DNA of 64,000 nucleotides from Loripinus fragilis (lineage: Eukaryota; Mollusca; Bivalvia; Lucinida; Lucinidae), in contig CAXHUL010000212.1 in assembly GCA_964019695.1 (NCBI GenBank), positions 1-64,000 of the forward strand, given 5' to 3'. Below, in pieces: positions 32,801-43,817 of this stretch. Position numbers and translations under genes: made by a program. A model generated the notes under the pieces. That model was not told the DNA's origin. It did not search any database and worked only from the letters and a program-made list of their open reading frames with translations. Within the stretch, counting starts at the first letter, position 1; each line of letters opens with the position of its first letter.

Positions 32801-35800
32801 GTCCAAACTGTTTGCAAAGGTTATCAGCAGACGACAAATTTCCCGGCCAGCAGGCACAGAGTTTAAGACAGATCACTTATTGGGTAGCATTGGGGTTTCC
32901 TAGGTTTTATGATATCAATGTTTAACTTTACTAAGGATTTTACCCCATAACAGTATATTTGATTTAATGATTTATTGGAGTTGTTGATAACAACACATAC
33001 AAAAATAATCTGCATAATCATATGAGCCAGCACATGAGATTTTGGTACTTGTCGCATATGTACTAATGCCTCTAATGATGCCATTTATCATATGACTTTG
33101 CGTCTGACAGTGAAATAACTCTATGAAATAAAATCGATAAACCACAAGTGGTTTATAGATTTTCAGGAAATGTTATGAAATGGCGCTTTTAACGTCACAC
33201 ATATGGCAAAACCCAAACATTTTTACCCCAAGAATATGAATTCAAAATAATTTTTATGCCATATGATAAATAGAATCTAACATTCATGCTCCTGTTTTAT
33301 TGAATTCATTTAACTCATAGCGAAAAAGAGATAAAATGCTTGGCAAACCTCGCATTTTATCTCTTTTCCCCCAACTCTTTTAATAAATTCAATAAAACAT
33401 GAGCACTCATGTAAGATCCTCTATATCTAGCAAAGCTAGAGTTCTAAACTTTGGTCTTGGCCTTCATCTGCATCCAGACAATATGTATGCAATTAGCAAA
33501 AGCTATGGCCAGACTACACATATGCATAGGCTCGTCTGATCTTTTGCTGATGCAATTAGTACCAAAATCTAGTACCAAAATCTTGTGATATGTGATAAGT
33601 ACCAAAATCGCATGTGTTGGCCCATATGTTCATTTGACACTTATTAAAGCTATACTGTAATATTACAGGTTTGGATAAACAAAAAAAATCAGCGTAAAAT
33701 TGTAAATATTTTCTTACCCATAATTTTTAGCATATGTTTTGGGTGCTCAAAAGAACAGCCTCATGGAGACGGTTCTTTTGAGTACCCTACACATATGTTT
33801 TGGTTGAGAAAAAAAGAAAACATTTTTCTGTTATGCACTCTAAACTTAAGTCCTGGATATACCATATTACAGCTGTTGATGACAAAGAAGTCTCCACTAG
33901 TGGCTCTGACAGTTCTAAAGAAGATCTGTGATCACCCTAGACTTCTGTCTACGAAGGCTTGTGCTCAACTAGGGGTTGATGGAGATGAAGGGTTTGTTTT
34001 CGAATTAATCTAAGTGGAGGATGTTTTGATCTTATTAACTCAAATATACAGGGCCAGATTTTTAACTCAGTTGTTTCATTTAGCAAGAGTTGGACTGTAG
34101 CGCTGCATGTTTGTGCAATAACTAAGTCCTGTTACTCGATTTCTTCCAAATTACTTTTATCTATATTTTGGACAATTTCAAATATAGGTTTTGTCCACTC
34201 CACTGTACATTTCAAAGATGGCTATAAAAATGTTTGCTGTTATGACACATTTCCCTTGAGAGTGCAAGTATTTGTCACCTGATCATTCATCCACAATTAC
34301 AGTAAAATCTCTATTAATACCCCACAAAAAGTGGAGGGCATAGGCTGCAAGAAACATTAAAACACAGAAAATCATCAATTACATCTTATACTAAAGCATT
34401 GTATTTGCGGGCAGATTGATTGCAAAACATTAACTCTCTGCCTACTAGTGTCATCTGCAAATAACATTTGCAAACAGTTTGGATGCAGATCAGGCCCGAC
34501 CAAATATTGGGCCTGATCTGGATCCAAACTGTTTGACACTCTGATGGTATTCCTGAAAGAATTTTTCGAAAAAGTTGATTTTTGAAAAAAAATCCGCAGA
34601 CAACAAAACAAAAAGCAAAATTACCCAGTAGGAAAGTGTTAACACAGGGTTTGCACAGGCAGGCTTGGAAAGTACTTGAATTTAGAGGGCTTCCTTGAAA
34701 AGTCCTTGAAAATAAAATCTGCCTTGAAAAGCACTGGAAAAGCACTCAAAAGCCTTGAAAAGTCCTTGATTTCTACTATTTTCTGTTGGACTTAGCACTG
34801 TTGATAAGAGACCTAAATCAGTATTAAATTGCTGTGCCTTTATTTGGTGCTGTATATGCTTCACCAAATATAGGCACAATAATTTTCCAGTACTAATGTC
34901 TCCATTATTTCAGTCTAGCATTTCTGAAGTAGAATTTGAACACTTAGATCAGTATTTTTCATTAAACTTTAGGTCCTGGAAAATTGTTGGAGATGCTTTT
35001 AGAAGTCCTTGAAAAGTCCTTGAATTTTACTCATACTGTATGAACCCCGTAACAACCAGTTACCACAAATCCATAGTATTTAGTCCATTGTTTCAGTCTT
35101 GATGATGAGATTCTTGAAACGGAGGCGGCTGAGCTGAGTGCAGCCACTAGAATTCAGCACATATCTGATGACATCCTTGTCCGAGAGTCGGGAAAGCTTG
35201 TGTTTCTCATCAAGCTACTAGATCGTCTCAAAGAGGAAGGCCATAGATGTCTAGTCTTCTCACAGTCGCGGAAAATATTAGACATCATGCAGAAGGTGTT
35301 TACTAACAGGGTAAGAAACTAAGATGGCTGGTAAAAAATCATGATGGCAGGTTAATGTCAAAGGAAAAGAAATTAAGATGGTTGGACAATGTCACATTGG
35401 CAGAAATTAAGCAGGGTTCGCACAGGCTTGAAAAGTACTTGAATATACAGGACTATCTTGAAAAGTCCTTGAAAGTAAAATTTGCCTTGAAGAGAACTTG
35501 AAAAACACTCAAACGCCCTGAAAAGTCCTTGACTTTTACCATTTACAGGAGGATTCAACAGCGTTTTTGGAGACCTAAATCAGTATAAAGTTGTGGTGCC
35601 TTTATTTGGTGCAGCATATGCTGCACCAAATAAAGGCACCACAATTTTATACTAAATATGATCTTAAACTAATATCTTTAGTAATGGAGTCTAGCATTTC
35701 AGCAGTAGAATTTTAACGTGTAAATCAGTATTTTTCTTAAGTTTTCAGTGCTTGAAAACGGTAGGAAAGTCTTTGAGAAGTCTTTGAAAAGTCCTTGAAT

Positions 35801-38800
35801 TTTACACAATCTTGCCTGAATGAACCCTGTTAAGATAGCTGGGCTTCGTAACAGGGTAAGAAATAGATGGCTGGGCAATGTCACAGGGTAAGAAATAAAG
35901 ATGGCTGGGCAATGTCACAGGCTGAGAAATAAAGATGGCTCGCCAATGTTACCTGGGCTGCCTCCATGGTAAGTTTATCTGTCCCTGGTGACGGCTCATC
36001 ACTACAACTATGTGACAGGCTTGGGTGTCCTCTCTATTAAAGCAGCTCCATGGGATGCATATTTAAGCTGAGCCACCTGAATCTTGTATCTGTATGAGAG
36101 CCGGAGAGCCTGCTTAGGGTGTGTTTTGTATGGATTATATAAGGCACAACGGGGATGCTGATTGGCATTCTTAGATTCCAGAACTCTGGCAATTCCCTGA
36201 AGAGTCATAATATTGAATTAAACCTAGATAGTAGTTCGATGACTCAGTGGTAGAGTGTTAGACTGGAGGTCAAATGGTCGCTGGTTTGAGACTCAATGGA
36301 GACTCTGTGTTGTGTCCGTGGGCAAGACACTTTATCCTCTGCTTGGTACTGGTTCAACCCAGGAAGACAAGAAATTGTCCTGACATGACTTAAACATTGT
36401 TGTCTGGGAAATAAGACAACACAAACAAATTAAATCTAGATTGTGTACTTGTATCACCAACATCGGAGCAGTCTGAGGGGAGTGGTACTGCCTCAGCTAT
36501 ATAGTCACTTTCATATGGGCCTTGACGCAAGAAAACCTGTCTTCCGGGTGTGAACAGCAAAGGTGCACACCAGCCTGTGCCTCCGTGCAGACGGATCAGC
36601 GCCTTTGTTATTCGCTTTTTGGAAAGTGTCATATCTAAACTTGCTACCAGCGAAATTTCATTTTTCTAGCTAGTCTCTGTAGCTGAGGAGACTGGTTTGC
36701 ATCTCGCTTTGCCGGCAACCTGAAGACAGGTTTTGTCGCATCGAGGCCCATATTGTCATGGATCTGACTTCATCTCATTAAAGTCAGTATGGTAGATTTT
36801 CTAATATATAGAGGCCTGCCAAAAAGGATTCGTGTCCTTTCTAAATTCTAGTTTTCATAATCACCTTGCTATGGAAGAGAAAGCTGGTTTACTTTAATTG
36901 TCTTCTTGATGGCATTTGATTGTTAGTGTTCTGTGTCTCTTTCTCTCATGCTCACTAACTTCTAGACAACAGCAGAAAGAAGCAGTCTGATCAGGGTCTT
37001 CCCTGCCTGTTATTCTGATAAGCATTTTGAGAATTCCAGTCCTGATAACTAAACAGAAAAAGTGTTTGAAATTTTAGAACATTTACCAAATTTGATAAGT
37101 AGCCAGTCTCCCCTGTTTGTTTACCTCACAAGCATTTTGTGAATTCCAGCCCTGATAACCAACGTTTTTTTTTTGAGAACAGAAAGAGAAAAGTGATGGA
37201 AATTTTAGAACATTTGCTGTATGCAATATGTAGTCTTCCAAATATGCCTAGACAAACAGTGCAGACCCAGATCAGGCTGCTTTTGAAGAAGCAGTCTGAT
37301 CAGGATCTTCCCTGTTTGCTGAAAGGCATTTTGTGAATTCCAGCCTTAATAGCCAACATTTTTTGAGAACAGAAAGAAAAGTGTTGGAAATTTATAACAT
37401 TTACCATATGTGATATAAGCTGGTGTCCAGCAAAAAGTAGAAGTTGGCAGGTATACCCATCGAAATGTCAGATCAGACTCTGAATTTGCGCAGTCTGATC
37501 ACTCTTCGATGAATGCTCTATTGGTAGCCAAGGGTCCAATGTTTCTTTAGGCAGAAAACTAAGACTGACCAGACTGTATGGATGCGCAGGCTGATTTAAA
37601 TTTTCTCTGTACGCAATTGCAAACCTATACCTTACCCTGGATACCAGCTCACATATAGTCTTTTACTGCAGGGTCATAAAGTGATGCGGCTTGATGGTAC
37701 TATATCCCAGGTGTATGAGAGAGAACAGAGAATTCAGAAGTTCCAGTCAGATAACTCTTATTCTGTATTTCTACTCACAACACAGGTATGTAGTGGAATA
37801 ATGCTCAATGAGACGCTTCCAGTGAGGACCTGGACCATAACATAATAATATACAGTAAAACCTGTCTTAAGCGGCCACTCAAAATAGACAAAACAAAGGT
37901 CTGAATGGTGAATGGTAGCTTAATGAAGGTCAAAAGTATTGCAGAATGCTCTTGAAGCATTCTGCAATACTTTTGACCTGCATTAAGCGATAATTGGCTT
38001 TGAAAACCAATTTTGGTCTTATTTTTGAGTGGCCACTTAAGACAGGTTTCACTTTACAGGATTTAATGTCCTATGTAAGTAGGTAAGGAAAATATCGCCA
38101 TTTTTCTGCTTATTCAATAATAATACCTTTTCTAAATCTGTATCACTGTTTGCTCTATTAATTGGTGAGGGACAAAGTAGAATGTGACATCTCATCAAAG
38201 TAATGCCAAAAAGTATACTTATTTTATGCCAAGATGGTATCTTGTTAAGCTGGACTAGCCCCTGTGATATCATCTTGTTTGCCATGTTTGCTGACAAAAA
38301 ATATTCTTCATGGACAGAATTGCCCTGTCATTTTTACATCCCTTAAAATGTAAATGGACTATCCAAAATTTTACTCCACTTTGGATGAAAGATTCCATCT
38401 GTCAAGACAAGATTTGTTTTTCTTTTTCTGTCATATCCTGGGAAATTCAAATGGAGCAATCTTTATGTTTGATTGAACAGGCCCTCAGATAAGAGTGCGT
38501 AACTTTTCTTATTTCTCAACCAAAACATATGTTGTGGGTACTCAAAAGAACCATCTCAATGAGATGGTTCTTTTGAGCACCCAAAACACATGTTTAAACT
38601 GATGGATAAGAAAATAATCGCAATTTTACGCTGAACTTTTTTGCTTAACTGGCCCTATGATTGACGAAACATTTAAAACCTATTCTGTCCAGTAACATGG
38701 ATTCAGCTTGATGTGGGCTTTTGGACATAATCTGAAAATCTTTCCAAGCCTCGAGGTTATAAAACTTTTTTTCATGCTAAACTCAATTAAGTATGAAATT

Positions 38801-41800
38801 TATTCTGCTCATAAATTTTAAAATGGGGAGCGCAGAGGCTCAGTGGTAGAGTGTTTGTCTTGAGATTGAGGGGTTGCGGGTTCTAGCCTCACCTGCCTCA
38901 TTGCATTGTGTCCTTGAACAAGACACATTAATCCTTGCTTAGTACTGGTTCAACCAAGAAACACCTGTCTCAACATAACTGAAAAATTGTTGACTGGGAT
39001 GTAAAGAATGACATCAAACAAACAAAGTAAATGTTAAAATGCCAACAAATGTTGGCATTTTAAGATTTATTAAATTAGCAGGATGAATACATCTGCAAAT
39101 AAAAAAGCAAGAATTTTTTTTTTCTTCAGCAATTTACCTTTTATGAGCAATTGAAATTGCATGCTTATTGGAGTTGATCATAAAAAAAGTTTAACCTCAG
39201 GGACAGATGCCTGAGACCTTACTGGTTAGGTAGGACAATTTGTCTGAAATAATTTTTCAGATATTAGCATGAATTTGCAAGCAGAGAGGAAATTAGTGTA
39301 GATCTGAAGTCAGCTGATCTGGATCTACACTATCTTCAAAGCAGGATATTGTTTATCTGTTTGGGTTGATGCTTTATGTCACAGTCAACAAATTTCAGTC
39401 ATGGCGAGTCATTTTCCTGCATTGAACTAGTATAAAACAGTGAGGATAATATGTCTTGCTCCAAGACACAACACAATGCCTTTAGTGAGGTTCAGTTATA
39501 GTCTACCACTGAGCCACTGCATCCAGTGTGCAGCATGGTAAGTGTTTTAGCAAGAGCTGAACTAAACTCTGCCTACTGGGTAATTTTGCATGCTTTTTTG
39601 ATGTCTGCTGATTTTTTTTTAAAAATCAACATTTTAAAAAAAAACCTTCAGAAATACCATCAGAGTGTCAAACAGTTTGGATCCTGATCAGGCCTGACAT
39701 TTTGTTGGGCCTGATCTGGGTCCAACTGTTTGCAAAAGTTATCAGCAGATGACACTAGTTGGTAAAGAGTCACTTTGAAAGTATATATTCTTCCATGTCT
39801 ATTGTGGCTGCCTATTTAAAAATGTCCCAGGCTCCTGGCATATAATATATTTCTAAATGTCCAAATAAGATTTGGGCTGCTCAGACAGAATGCCAGGAGT
39901 AAATCTCAGTCAAACTGAATCCCTGAGTCAGGGCTCACCCTGCCATTAGCCATTGTAGCCATTTGCTACTAAAAATGTAGAGTGGCTACAATTATAAGAC
40001 ATTGGCTAAATGTGCACTCTAGGTGATTCAAAAATTACACATTTGCGAAAAAGTGTATTTTGATCAGCTTTTGGATTTTTAAATATTGCTTTTATTATTC
40101 CTTCACACTTTATTGTTGTGCCATATTTAACTCTTTGGATGCTACCATCAGGTCTTCAAACAGTTTGGATCTAGATCAGGCCCGACATTATGTCAAACCT
40201 AATCTGGGTCCAAACTGTTTGTAAAGGTTATCAACAGATGACAAAAGTCGCTGCAAGCGGGCAAAGGATTAAATACAGAACAACTTGTTGATACTACTTA
40301 ATCTGGCTAAAGTCAATTTCATTTGGCTCCGACTTTTTCCATTTGGCTACAATAAGTTCTGAGCCAGGGTAAGCCCTGCTGAGTAATTGTACAATTAATA
40401 CTTTTTTCTTTAGGTTGGCGGCGTAGGTCTTACCTTGACGGCAGCAGACAGAGTTGTCATTTGTAAGTAACATTCTCGAAGGTGAGGTAAGGGAGAAAAG
40501 TGTTATAAAGATCTTGACGTATATACCCAGTACTTGGTCTGTACAGGGGTCAAATTTAAGATTTTTAACTGCAATTGATTATTTTCAACACTTGCTTAAG
40601 GTGATGAGCTTTTTTTTTTTTTACCCATCCTTGAGTTATGTCATTCCCCAAGCATACATAGGCTCTGGTTGTAAATGCAGTAAAACCTGTCTAAAGCGGC
40701 CACTCAAAAATAGACAAAACAAAGATCTTAATGACAAATGGTAGCTCAATGAAGGTCGAAAGTATTGCAGAATGCTCCCCTTGGAGCATTCTGCAATATT
40801 TTTTACCTTCATTAAGCGATAATTGGTCTTGAAACCCAAATTTTTGTTCTTTTTGAGAGAGGTCGCTTAAGACAGGTTTTACTGTATATCGCAATCTTGT
40901 AAGCAACATAACTTAAAAATATTTATGCTAGATTCTTCTTATATGGTTTACTGATGAAAGCTGAGGGGTAGATAGCCTATAACTTTTGGTTGGATTACAT
41001 AAAAAAAGGATATTTATCAAGCTTCAGACCAAAATTTAGACTTCTAGCCCTGCTAGACACATCAGCTATGAGATCACTACCCAAATCTCATGGGCTGGCT
41101 CAATAGGTTATCACACTGGTATTTGGTAATGTTGTCCCTTATATATCCTTACATGGTGGTCTAGCACAGACTGTACCGGATCAGGTCAGTAATCTGACTT
41201 CTATAGACTATTCGAACACAACTCGCCCAAAAAGCCAATGCTAAAAAATCATGTTATACGAAACAACAAAGTTTTGAAAGCGTGCACTAGCTGATGTCAC
41301 TGCACATTGCCGCTGCATAATGACTTCAGTCACGGTGTAAGACTGTATTACATCTGGTTTAATGTTTGAAATATAATACAAATACTTGTGATCATATGCG
41401 AGTCCATTGCAGGGCTTCTTCAGAGCAATCGAGGAACGTTGGAAGCTGAAGACTTCAAGTGTGTTTTTGTTGTTTACTGTGTGTTTGACTCGAAAAAGAT
41501 CTGCTCTAGTGTGTTAATTGTTGAGATATAATTCTCTGTTTAAGGGTCATTTGTAAAGAAATCACAAGCTTGAAGTGCAAGCAATTTTCTTCGTACAACT
41601 GATCAACCTAGAGCTGATCTATTTCTTCATTATAGCACTCGACTTTGGGTTTGAGCCCCAGTTTAACTACATACTTAATGTGCTTCCCAATTACAGTGTG
41701 TATTTGCAAATTATTTTCTTATTTCTTAACCAAAACATATGTTGTGGGTACTCAAAAGAACCGTCTCAATGAGACGGTTCTTTTGAGCACCCAAAGCACA

Positions 41801-42119
41801 TGTTTAAATTGATGGGTATAAAAATAAGTTTCAATTTTACACTCAAATATTTTGATTTTACCTATTAAACTTTTAAATTATTACACTGAAGGCTCGTTGT
41901 AAGGTAATGAGATGTCTTTCATTTGACAGTTGATCCTAGTTGGAATCCTGCTACCGATGCCCAGGCAGTGGACAGGGCCTTCAGGATTGGGCAGAACAAG
42001 AATGTAGTGATATATCGGCTGATTACCTGTGGTACGGTGGAGGAGAAGATCTACAGAAGACAGATATTTAAGGACTCCATCACCAGACAGACCACTGGAA
42101 ACTCTAAAAATCCATACAG
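20637..42119 (+). CDS. ERCC6L: ERCC6L (PICH)-like SNF2 helicase, partial, ten exons
   Basis: Ten GT-AG exons in compatible phases encode a continuous SNF2 ATPase stretch from just after motif Ia to beyond motif VI. Diagnostic text: DEGHKIKNP (motif II), LTGTPVQNN (III), [52 protein letters not shown] (IV), [13 protein letters not shown] (V), [13 protein letters not shown] (VI), [15 protein letters not shown]. The TFKMEY...PITR-AREKDAT segment is ERCC6L-specific rather than ERCC6/CSB. In vertebrates PICH is a DNA translocase on ultrafine anaphase bridges. Missing here: the N-terminal TPR, motif I, and everything after NPYR. The next exon may lie in or near the gap at 42450. Introns are 1.3-5 kb and full of transposons. 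Confidence 0.9.
21273..21961. mobile_element. 689-bp TIR element with 6-bp duplication
   Basis: Perfect 17-bp ends CATAGCTCCAGATAAGG and its complement, flanked by CAAGCA at 21267-21272 and 21962-21967. No transposase. Superfamily not assigned. Confidence 0.8.
22465..22655. mobile_element. Palindromic MITE, family A
   Basis: Centre GCTCAAAAGAATCGTCTC / GAGACGGTTCTTTTGAG with AT-rich wings. The right end stops about 10 bp before the exon at 22665. Other copies are listed separately. Confidence 0.7.
22665..22790 (+). CDS. ERCC6L: ERCC6L exon b (motifs II and III)
   Basis: Phase 0 to 0, 42 codons, acceptor TGTGTATTTTAG, donor GTAAGG. Contains DEGH (motif II, Mg/ATP) and LTGTPVQNN (motif III). 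Confidence 0.92.
23073..23273. mobile_element. TTAA-flanked palindromic MITE, family B
   Basis: TTAA at 23069-23072 and 23274-23277, ends CTCTTAAATTGCTAG / CTGCCAAGAG, inner palindrome around GGATCCAAACTGTTTG. TTAA duplication suggests a piggyBac-type mobiliser. Confidence 0.6.
23640..23895. mobile_element. MITE, family C
   Basis: Ends GAGAAAACCTGTCTTCGGGG / CCGAAGACAGGTTTTC, inner block GCACGGATGCGCAGG. Non-coding. Confidence 0.6.
24094..24186 (+). CDS. ERCC6L: ERCC6L exon c
   Basis: Phase 0 to 0, 31 codons, [11 protein letters not shown] ... YDSPITR, donor GTAAGT. This segment separates ERCC6L from ERCC6. Confidence 0.92.
24716..27153. mobile_element. 2.44-kb TTAA-flanked element nested in the previous one
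   Basis: Ends GGTCACTGCCCA / TGGGCAGTGACC, TTAA on both sides (24712-24715, 27154-27157). The uninterrupted copy at 35412-35829 has a single TTAA at this site. piggyBac-like by target. No transposase frame; it contains fragments of family A (about 25912-25951) and family C (26212-26420). Confidence 0.8.
26212..26420. mobile_element. MITE, family C, truncated
   Basis: Starts ATCGATGCGACAAAACCTGTC and includes CTGATCAGACTGCGCAGATG; the right end is missing. Confidence 0.5.
27640..28115. repeat. Dispersed repeat G, copy 1
   Basis: Shares with 33060-33425 the blocks ATGTGATAAATAGA, ATTCATGCTCCTG and GAGCACTCATGTAAGATCCTC; contains inverted sub-blocks. Class unknown. Confidence 0.55.
28438..28856. 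mobile_element. 419-bp CAGGG-ended hAT-like MITE
   Basis: Ends CAGGGTTCCCACA / TGTGGGAACCCTG, flanked by CTGCTC at 28432-28437 and 28857-28862. Inside are many ATCATGGAAAA repeats. Confidence 0.8.
29127..29186. repeat. Perfect 29-bp-arm hairpin
   Basis: Arms 29127-29155 and 29158-29186 are exactly complementary around a 2-nt centre (core GCACTCGTCC/AC/AGGACGAGTGC). Smaller related GGACGAGTG palindromes lie at about 29020-29035. Confidence 0.9.
29265..29440 (+). CDS. ERCC6L: ERCC6L exon d
   Basis: Acceptor CTGTTACAG, donor GTGAGT. Encodes [14 protein letters not shown] ... [12 protein letters not shown] and an acidic loop ([14 protein letters not shown]). Ends in phase 2. Confidence 0.92.
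30987..31232 (-). pseudogene. Internally deleted hAT-type transposase
   Basis: An 81-residue frame (ATG at 31232) joins a transposase N-terminal zinc-finger part ([19 protein letters not shown]) to the C-terminal hAT dimerisation motif ([17 protein letters not shown]) and stops there. The catalytic core between them is missing. In intact hAT proteins, such as ZNF862-like ones, these motifs lie hundreds of residues apart. It lies antisense in an ERCC6L intron. Confidence 0.6.
31995..32100 (+). CDS. ERCC6L: ERCC6L exon e
   Basis: Acceptor TTTCTTTCAG; the first base completes a Lys codon with the previous exon. Encodes [10 protein letters not shown] ... [12 protein letters not shown], donor GTGAGG. 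Confidence 0.9.
32461..32530. repeat. Palindrome, CAGATCAGTCTGCTCC family F
   Basis: Inverted arms CAAACAGTGTGGACCC / GTGTCCACACTGTTTG around CTCCTGTAGGAG. Similar copies lie near 29757-29822, 37253-37322, 46618-46686, 47173-47243 and 60565-60628. Confidence 0.65.
33060..33425. repeat. Dispersed repeat G, copy 2
   Basis: Partner of 27640-28115, with the same block order near its right end. Confidence 0.55.
33660..33858. mobile_element. Palindromic MITE, family A
   Basis: Centre GCTCAAAAGAACAGCCTC / GAGACGGTTCTTTTGAG. Its right end (ACTTAAGTCCTG) lies about 15 bp before the exon at 33873. Confidence 0.7.
33873..33991 (+). CDS. ERCC6L: ERCC6L exon f
   Basis: Acceptor CATATTACAG. Encodes [30 protein letters not shown] and an acidic tail. 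Donor GTTTGT is weak but phase 2 fits the next exon. Confidence 0.88.
34434..34638. mobile_element. TTAA-flanked palindromic MITE, family B
   Basis: TTAA at 34430-34433 and 34639-34642. Inner palindrome around CAGGCCCGAC / GGGCCTGATCTGGATCC. Confidence 0.65.
34645..35049. mobile_element. CAGGG-ended hAT-like MITE (intact)
   Basis: Flanked by TAACA at 34640-34644 and 35050-35054. Repeats of CTTGAAAAGTCCTTGAA at both ends; its left duplication overlaps the TTAA of the preceding MITE. Confidence 0.8.
35097..35310 (+). CDS. ERCC6L: ERCC6L exon g (motif IV region)
   Basis: Acceptor TTGTTTCAG, donor GTAAGA. Encodes the acidic linker [13 protein letters not shown] and [35 protein letters not shown], the start of the helicase C lobe. 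Confidence 0.93.
35412..35829. mobile_element. CAGGG-ended hAT-like MITE (intact)
   Basis: Flanked by TTAAG at 35407-35411 and 35830-35834. Contains the perfect palindrome GGTGCAGCATATGCTGCACC. Confidence 0.85.
36228..36420 (+). mobile_element. tRNA-headed SINE
   Basis: Box A-like GACTCAGTGGTAGAGTGTTA and box B-like GGTTTGAGACTC, then the family body (CAAGACACTTTATCC, TACTGGTTCAACCC) and an ACAAACAAA tail. Confidence 0.7.
36515..36762. mobile_element. MITE, family C
   Basis: TATGGGCCTTGACGCAAGAA ... GTCGCATCGAGGCCCATA inverted ends. Confidence 0.7.
37253..37322. repeat. Palindrome, family F
   Basis: CAGATCAGGCTGCTTTTGAA / GAAGCAGTCTGATCAGG arms. Confidence 0.6.
37672..37785 (+). CDS. ERCC6L: ERCC6L exon h
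   Basis: Phase 0 to 0, 38 codons, acceptor TTTTACTGCAG, donor GTATGT. Encodes [13 protein letters not shown] ... YSVFLLTTQ (motif V begins). Confidence 0.93.
37853..38054. mobile_element. TA-flanked mariner-like MITE, family E
   Basis: CAGTAAAACCTGTCTTAAG at the left, the complement at the right, TA on both sides, central hairpin GCAGAATGCTC / GAGCATTCTGC. Confidence 0.75.
38500..38640. mobile_element. Palindromic MITE, family A
   Basis: Centre CTCAAAAGAACCATCTC / GAGATGGTTCTTTTGAG. Confidence 0.7.
38825..39020 (+). mobile_element. tRNA-headed SINE
   Basis: GGCTCAGTGGTAGAGTGTTT (box A-like), GGGTTCTAGCC (box B-like), then the same body as 36228-36420. Confidence 0.7.
39575..39775. mobile_element. 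MITE, family B
   Basis: GTTTGGATCCTGATCAGGCC / GGGCCTGATCTGGGTCC palindrome. A related, shorter copy is at 40135-40275. Confidence 0.6.
40414..40462 (+). CDS. ERCC6L: ERCC6L exon i (motif V)
   Basis: A 49-bp micro-exon, acceptor TTTCTTTAG, donor [22 protein letters not shown]; phase 1 end. Confidence 0.92.
40678..40884. mobile_element. Mariner-like MITE, family E
   Basis: CAGTAAAACCTGTCTAAAG to the complement, with the same central hairpin. The left TA is mutated. Confidence 0.7.
41695..41870. mobile_element. Palindromic MITE, family A
   Basis: CTCAAAAGAACCGTCTC / GAGACGGTTCTTTTGAG centre, about 60 bp before the last exon. Confidence 0.7.
41930..42119 (+). CDS. ERCC6L: ERCC6L exon j (motif VI)
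   Basis: Acceptor ATTTGACAG, donor [26 protein letters not shown] through [20 protein letters not shown] to NPYR. Vertebrate proteins continue with a Tyr-Phe-Ser-Lys segment not found here. Confidence 0.93.
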
Positions 42120-42164
42120 GTATATAAAGGATGTAGTCTTTGGTCAGCCCATGACAATATTACC

Positions 42165-42395
42165 GGCAATGCGAGAAAACGGGGTTTTGTCTTCAGGGGT
42201 TTGTAAACAACAAAGGAGCAGACCAGCCTGCGCATCTGCGCAGTCTGGTCAGCCCCATTGATATTAGTTATTGGAAAGTATCATATCTAGCTTTGTTATG
42301 AGCGAAAAAAAAATTCTAGTTGGTCTCTGTAGCTGAGCAGGCTGGTTTGAATCTCATTTTATTTGGAAACCCCATCTCATCAAGGCCCAGATAGG
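42165..42395. mobile_element. MITE, family C
   Basis: GCGAGAAAACGGGGTTTTGTC, inner CTGCGCATCTGCGCAGTCTGG palindrome part. Confidence 0.6.
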
Positions 42396-42449
42396 CTTAA
42401 ACAGTTATTTATGAAGGAATTATAGGAAAGTGACCATAAAGTGCTGATG

Positions 42450-42472
42450 NNNNNNNNNNNNNNNNNNNNNNN
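42450..42472. other. Assembly gap (23 N)
   Basis: Run of N; the true length is unknown and missing exons could lie here. Confidence 0.99.
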
Positions 42473-42476
42473 CATA

Positions 42477-43689
42477 CAGGGTGCCCACTCTTAATCTGAA
42501 ATGAAATTCCCTGACTTTTCACTGACTTTTCCCTGACAAAAATTCATTTTTCCCTGACCATTTACCGCGCGTTGGCCCGCCTCCTCCCCTTACAGCCGTC
42601 TGAAACACCAGCGTTTAATTACTACCGACATCAATCAAACTTAATCCTTAAAATGTATGAGCTTTACATCAGAAATCTGTGTTTAAATAAAAAAAAAAAG
42701 ATAAACAACAGGCAGCAAGCGTGTAAAAAAAGAACATTACACACATTTTTGTTGCATAAGATTATTTGTTAATATGTTATACTGCTTACCTGAGCTGTTT
42801 GCCTCATGGTTTCAGAGAATTTTTCCAGTTTTTTTTTAAATATGTCAGAGTCTATGGGAGCAAATGACCCCCAGGACATGGCCAATTGGGGCCACAGGGG
42901 CATGGTTGGCAAGATTTATGCAGGGGATCACTAAACATTGATATATACATAATATATTAGATGCGGGCCTCATGGTTTTAGAGAGTTTTTTTATTCCATT
43001 TATAGTCAATGGACGATAATGACACCCAGGGTGTGGACAATTTTGACCCCAGGGGCATGGTTGGCAGGATTTATGTAAGGGACCACTGGACATTACTTAA
43101 TATCAAATATATAAGCTGTGGGCCTGAACTTAAATGGCGCGAACTCTGATGGCTCGCTCATTTTTTAAATTTTTTATGCCTATGGGAGCTTTATGTTGCC
43201 CATGGGCCATGGCAACTAGAATTCCAATCCAGTCAGCCCAAAAACCTTATGCATCCTTTCCCCTACCATATGTGCTTTACATGAAATTTGATCACACCTC
43301 GAGATATATACTTCTTTGAAAATGTGAACAGACAATGACAACAGACCATCAATATACTCATTAACATACCTCACTTCAGCCTTTGACCTGGGTGAGTTAA
43401 AACAATGAGACCAAAAAATAGGTTATAGATTAAAATAAGTTACTAACCAAGAGAAATATAACTGGATTGCATATTATATTCACCCTAAAACTGTTGAAGG
43501 CATCATCTCATATCTGTTTGTTCAGTTTTTGAGGGATCAATAAAGCATGATTTTAAAATTCCCTGACTTTTCCCTGACTTTTGAGGATTTTCTAATTTCC
43601 CTGACCATTTTACAGAATTCCCTGACTTTTCCCTGACCTTGAAGAAAAATCAAATTTCCCTGACTTTTCCCTGACGGGTGGGCACCCTG
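42477..43689. mobile_element. 1.2-kb CAGGG-ended element
   Basis: CAGGGTGCCCACTC / GGGTGGGCACCCTG ends, terminal blocks of TTCCCTGACTTTTCCCTGAC. The left flank runs into the gap, so the duplication cannot be read. Confidence 0.7.
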
Positions 43690-43817
43690 AGTATACATGA
43701 GGCTATTTGGCTTCAGATGAAGCTAGCTGATCAAGATCTACACTGTTTTTCATCCACAAGATGAATTATTATAAATATTGAAATTACATCACTGGCCTGA
43801 ATGGAAATCAGTATTTG

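Noticed and set aside
36228..36300. Functional tRNA gene
   Set aside because: Box A/B-like sequence is present but the cloverleaf is degraded and a SINE body follows; the same unit is dispersed.
22665..42119. ERCC6 (CSB) instead of ERCC6L
   Set aside because: DEGH also occurs in CSB, but [19 protein letters not shown] and [15 protein letters not shown] are the ERCC6L pattern.
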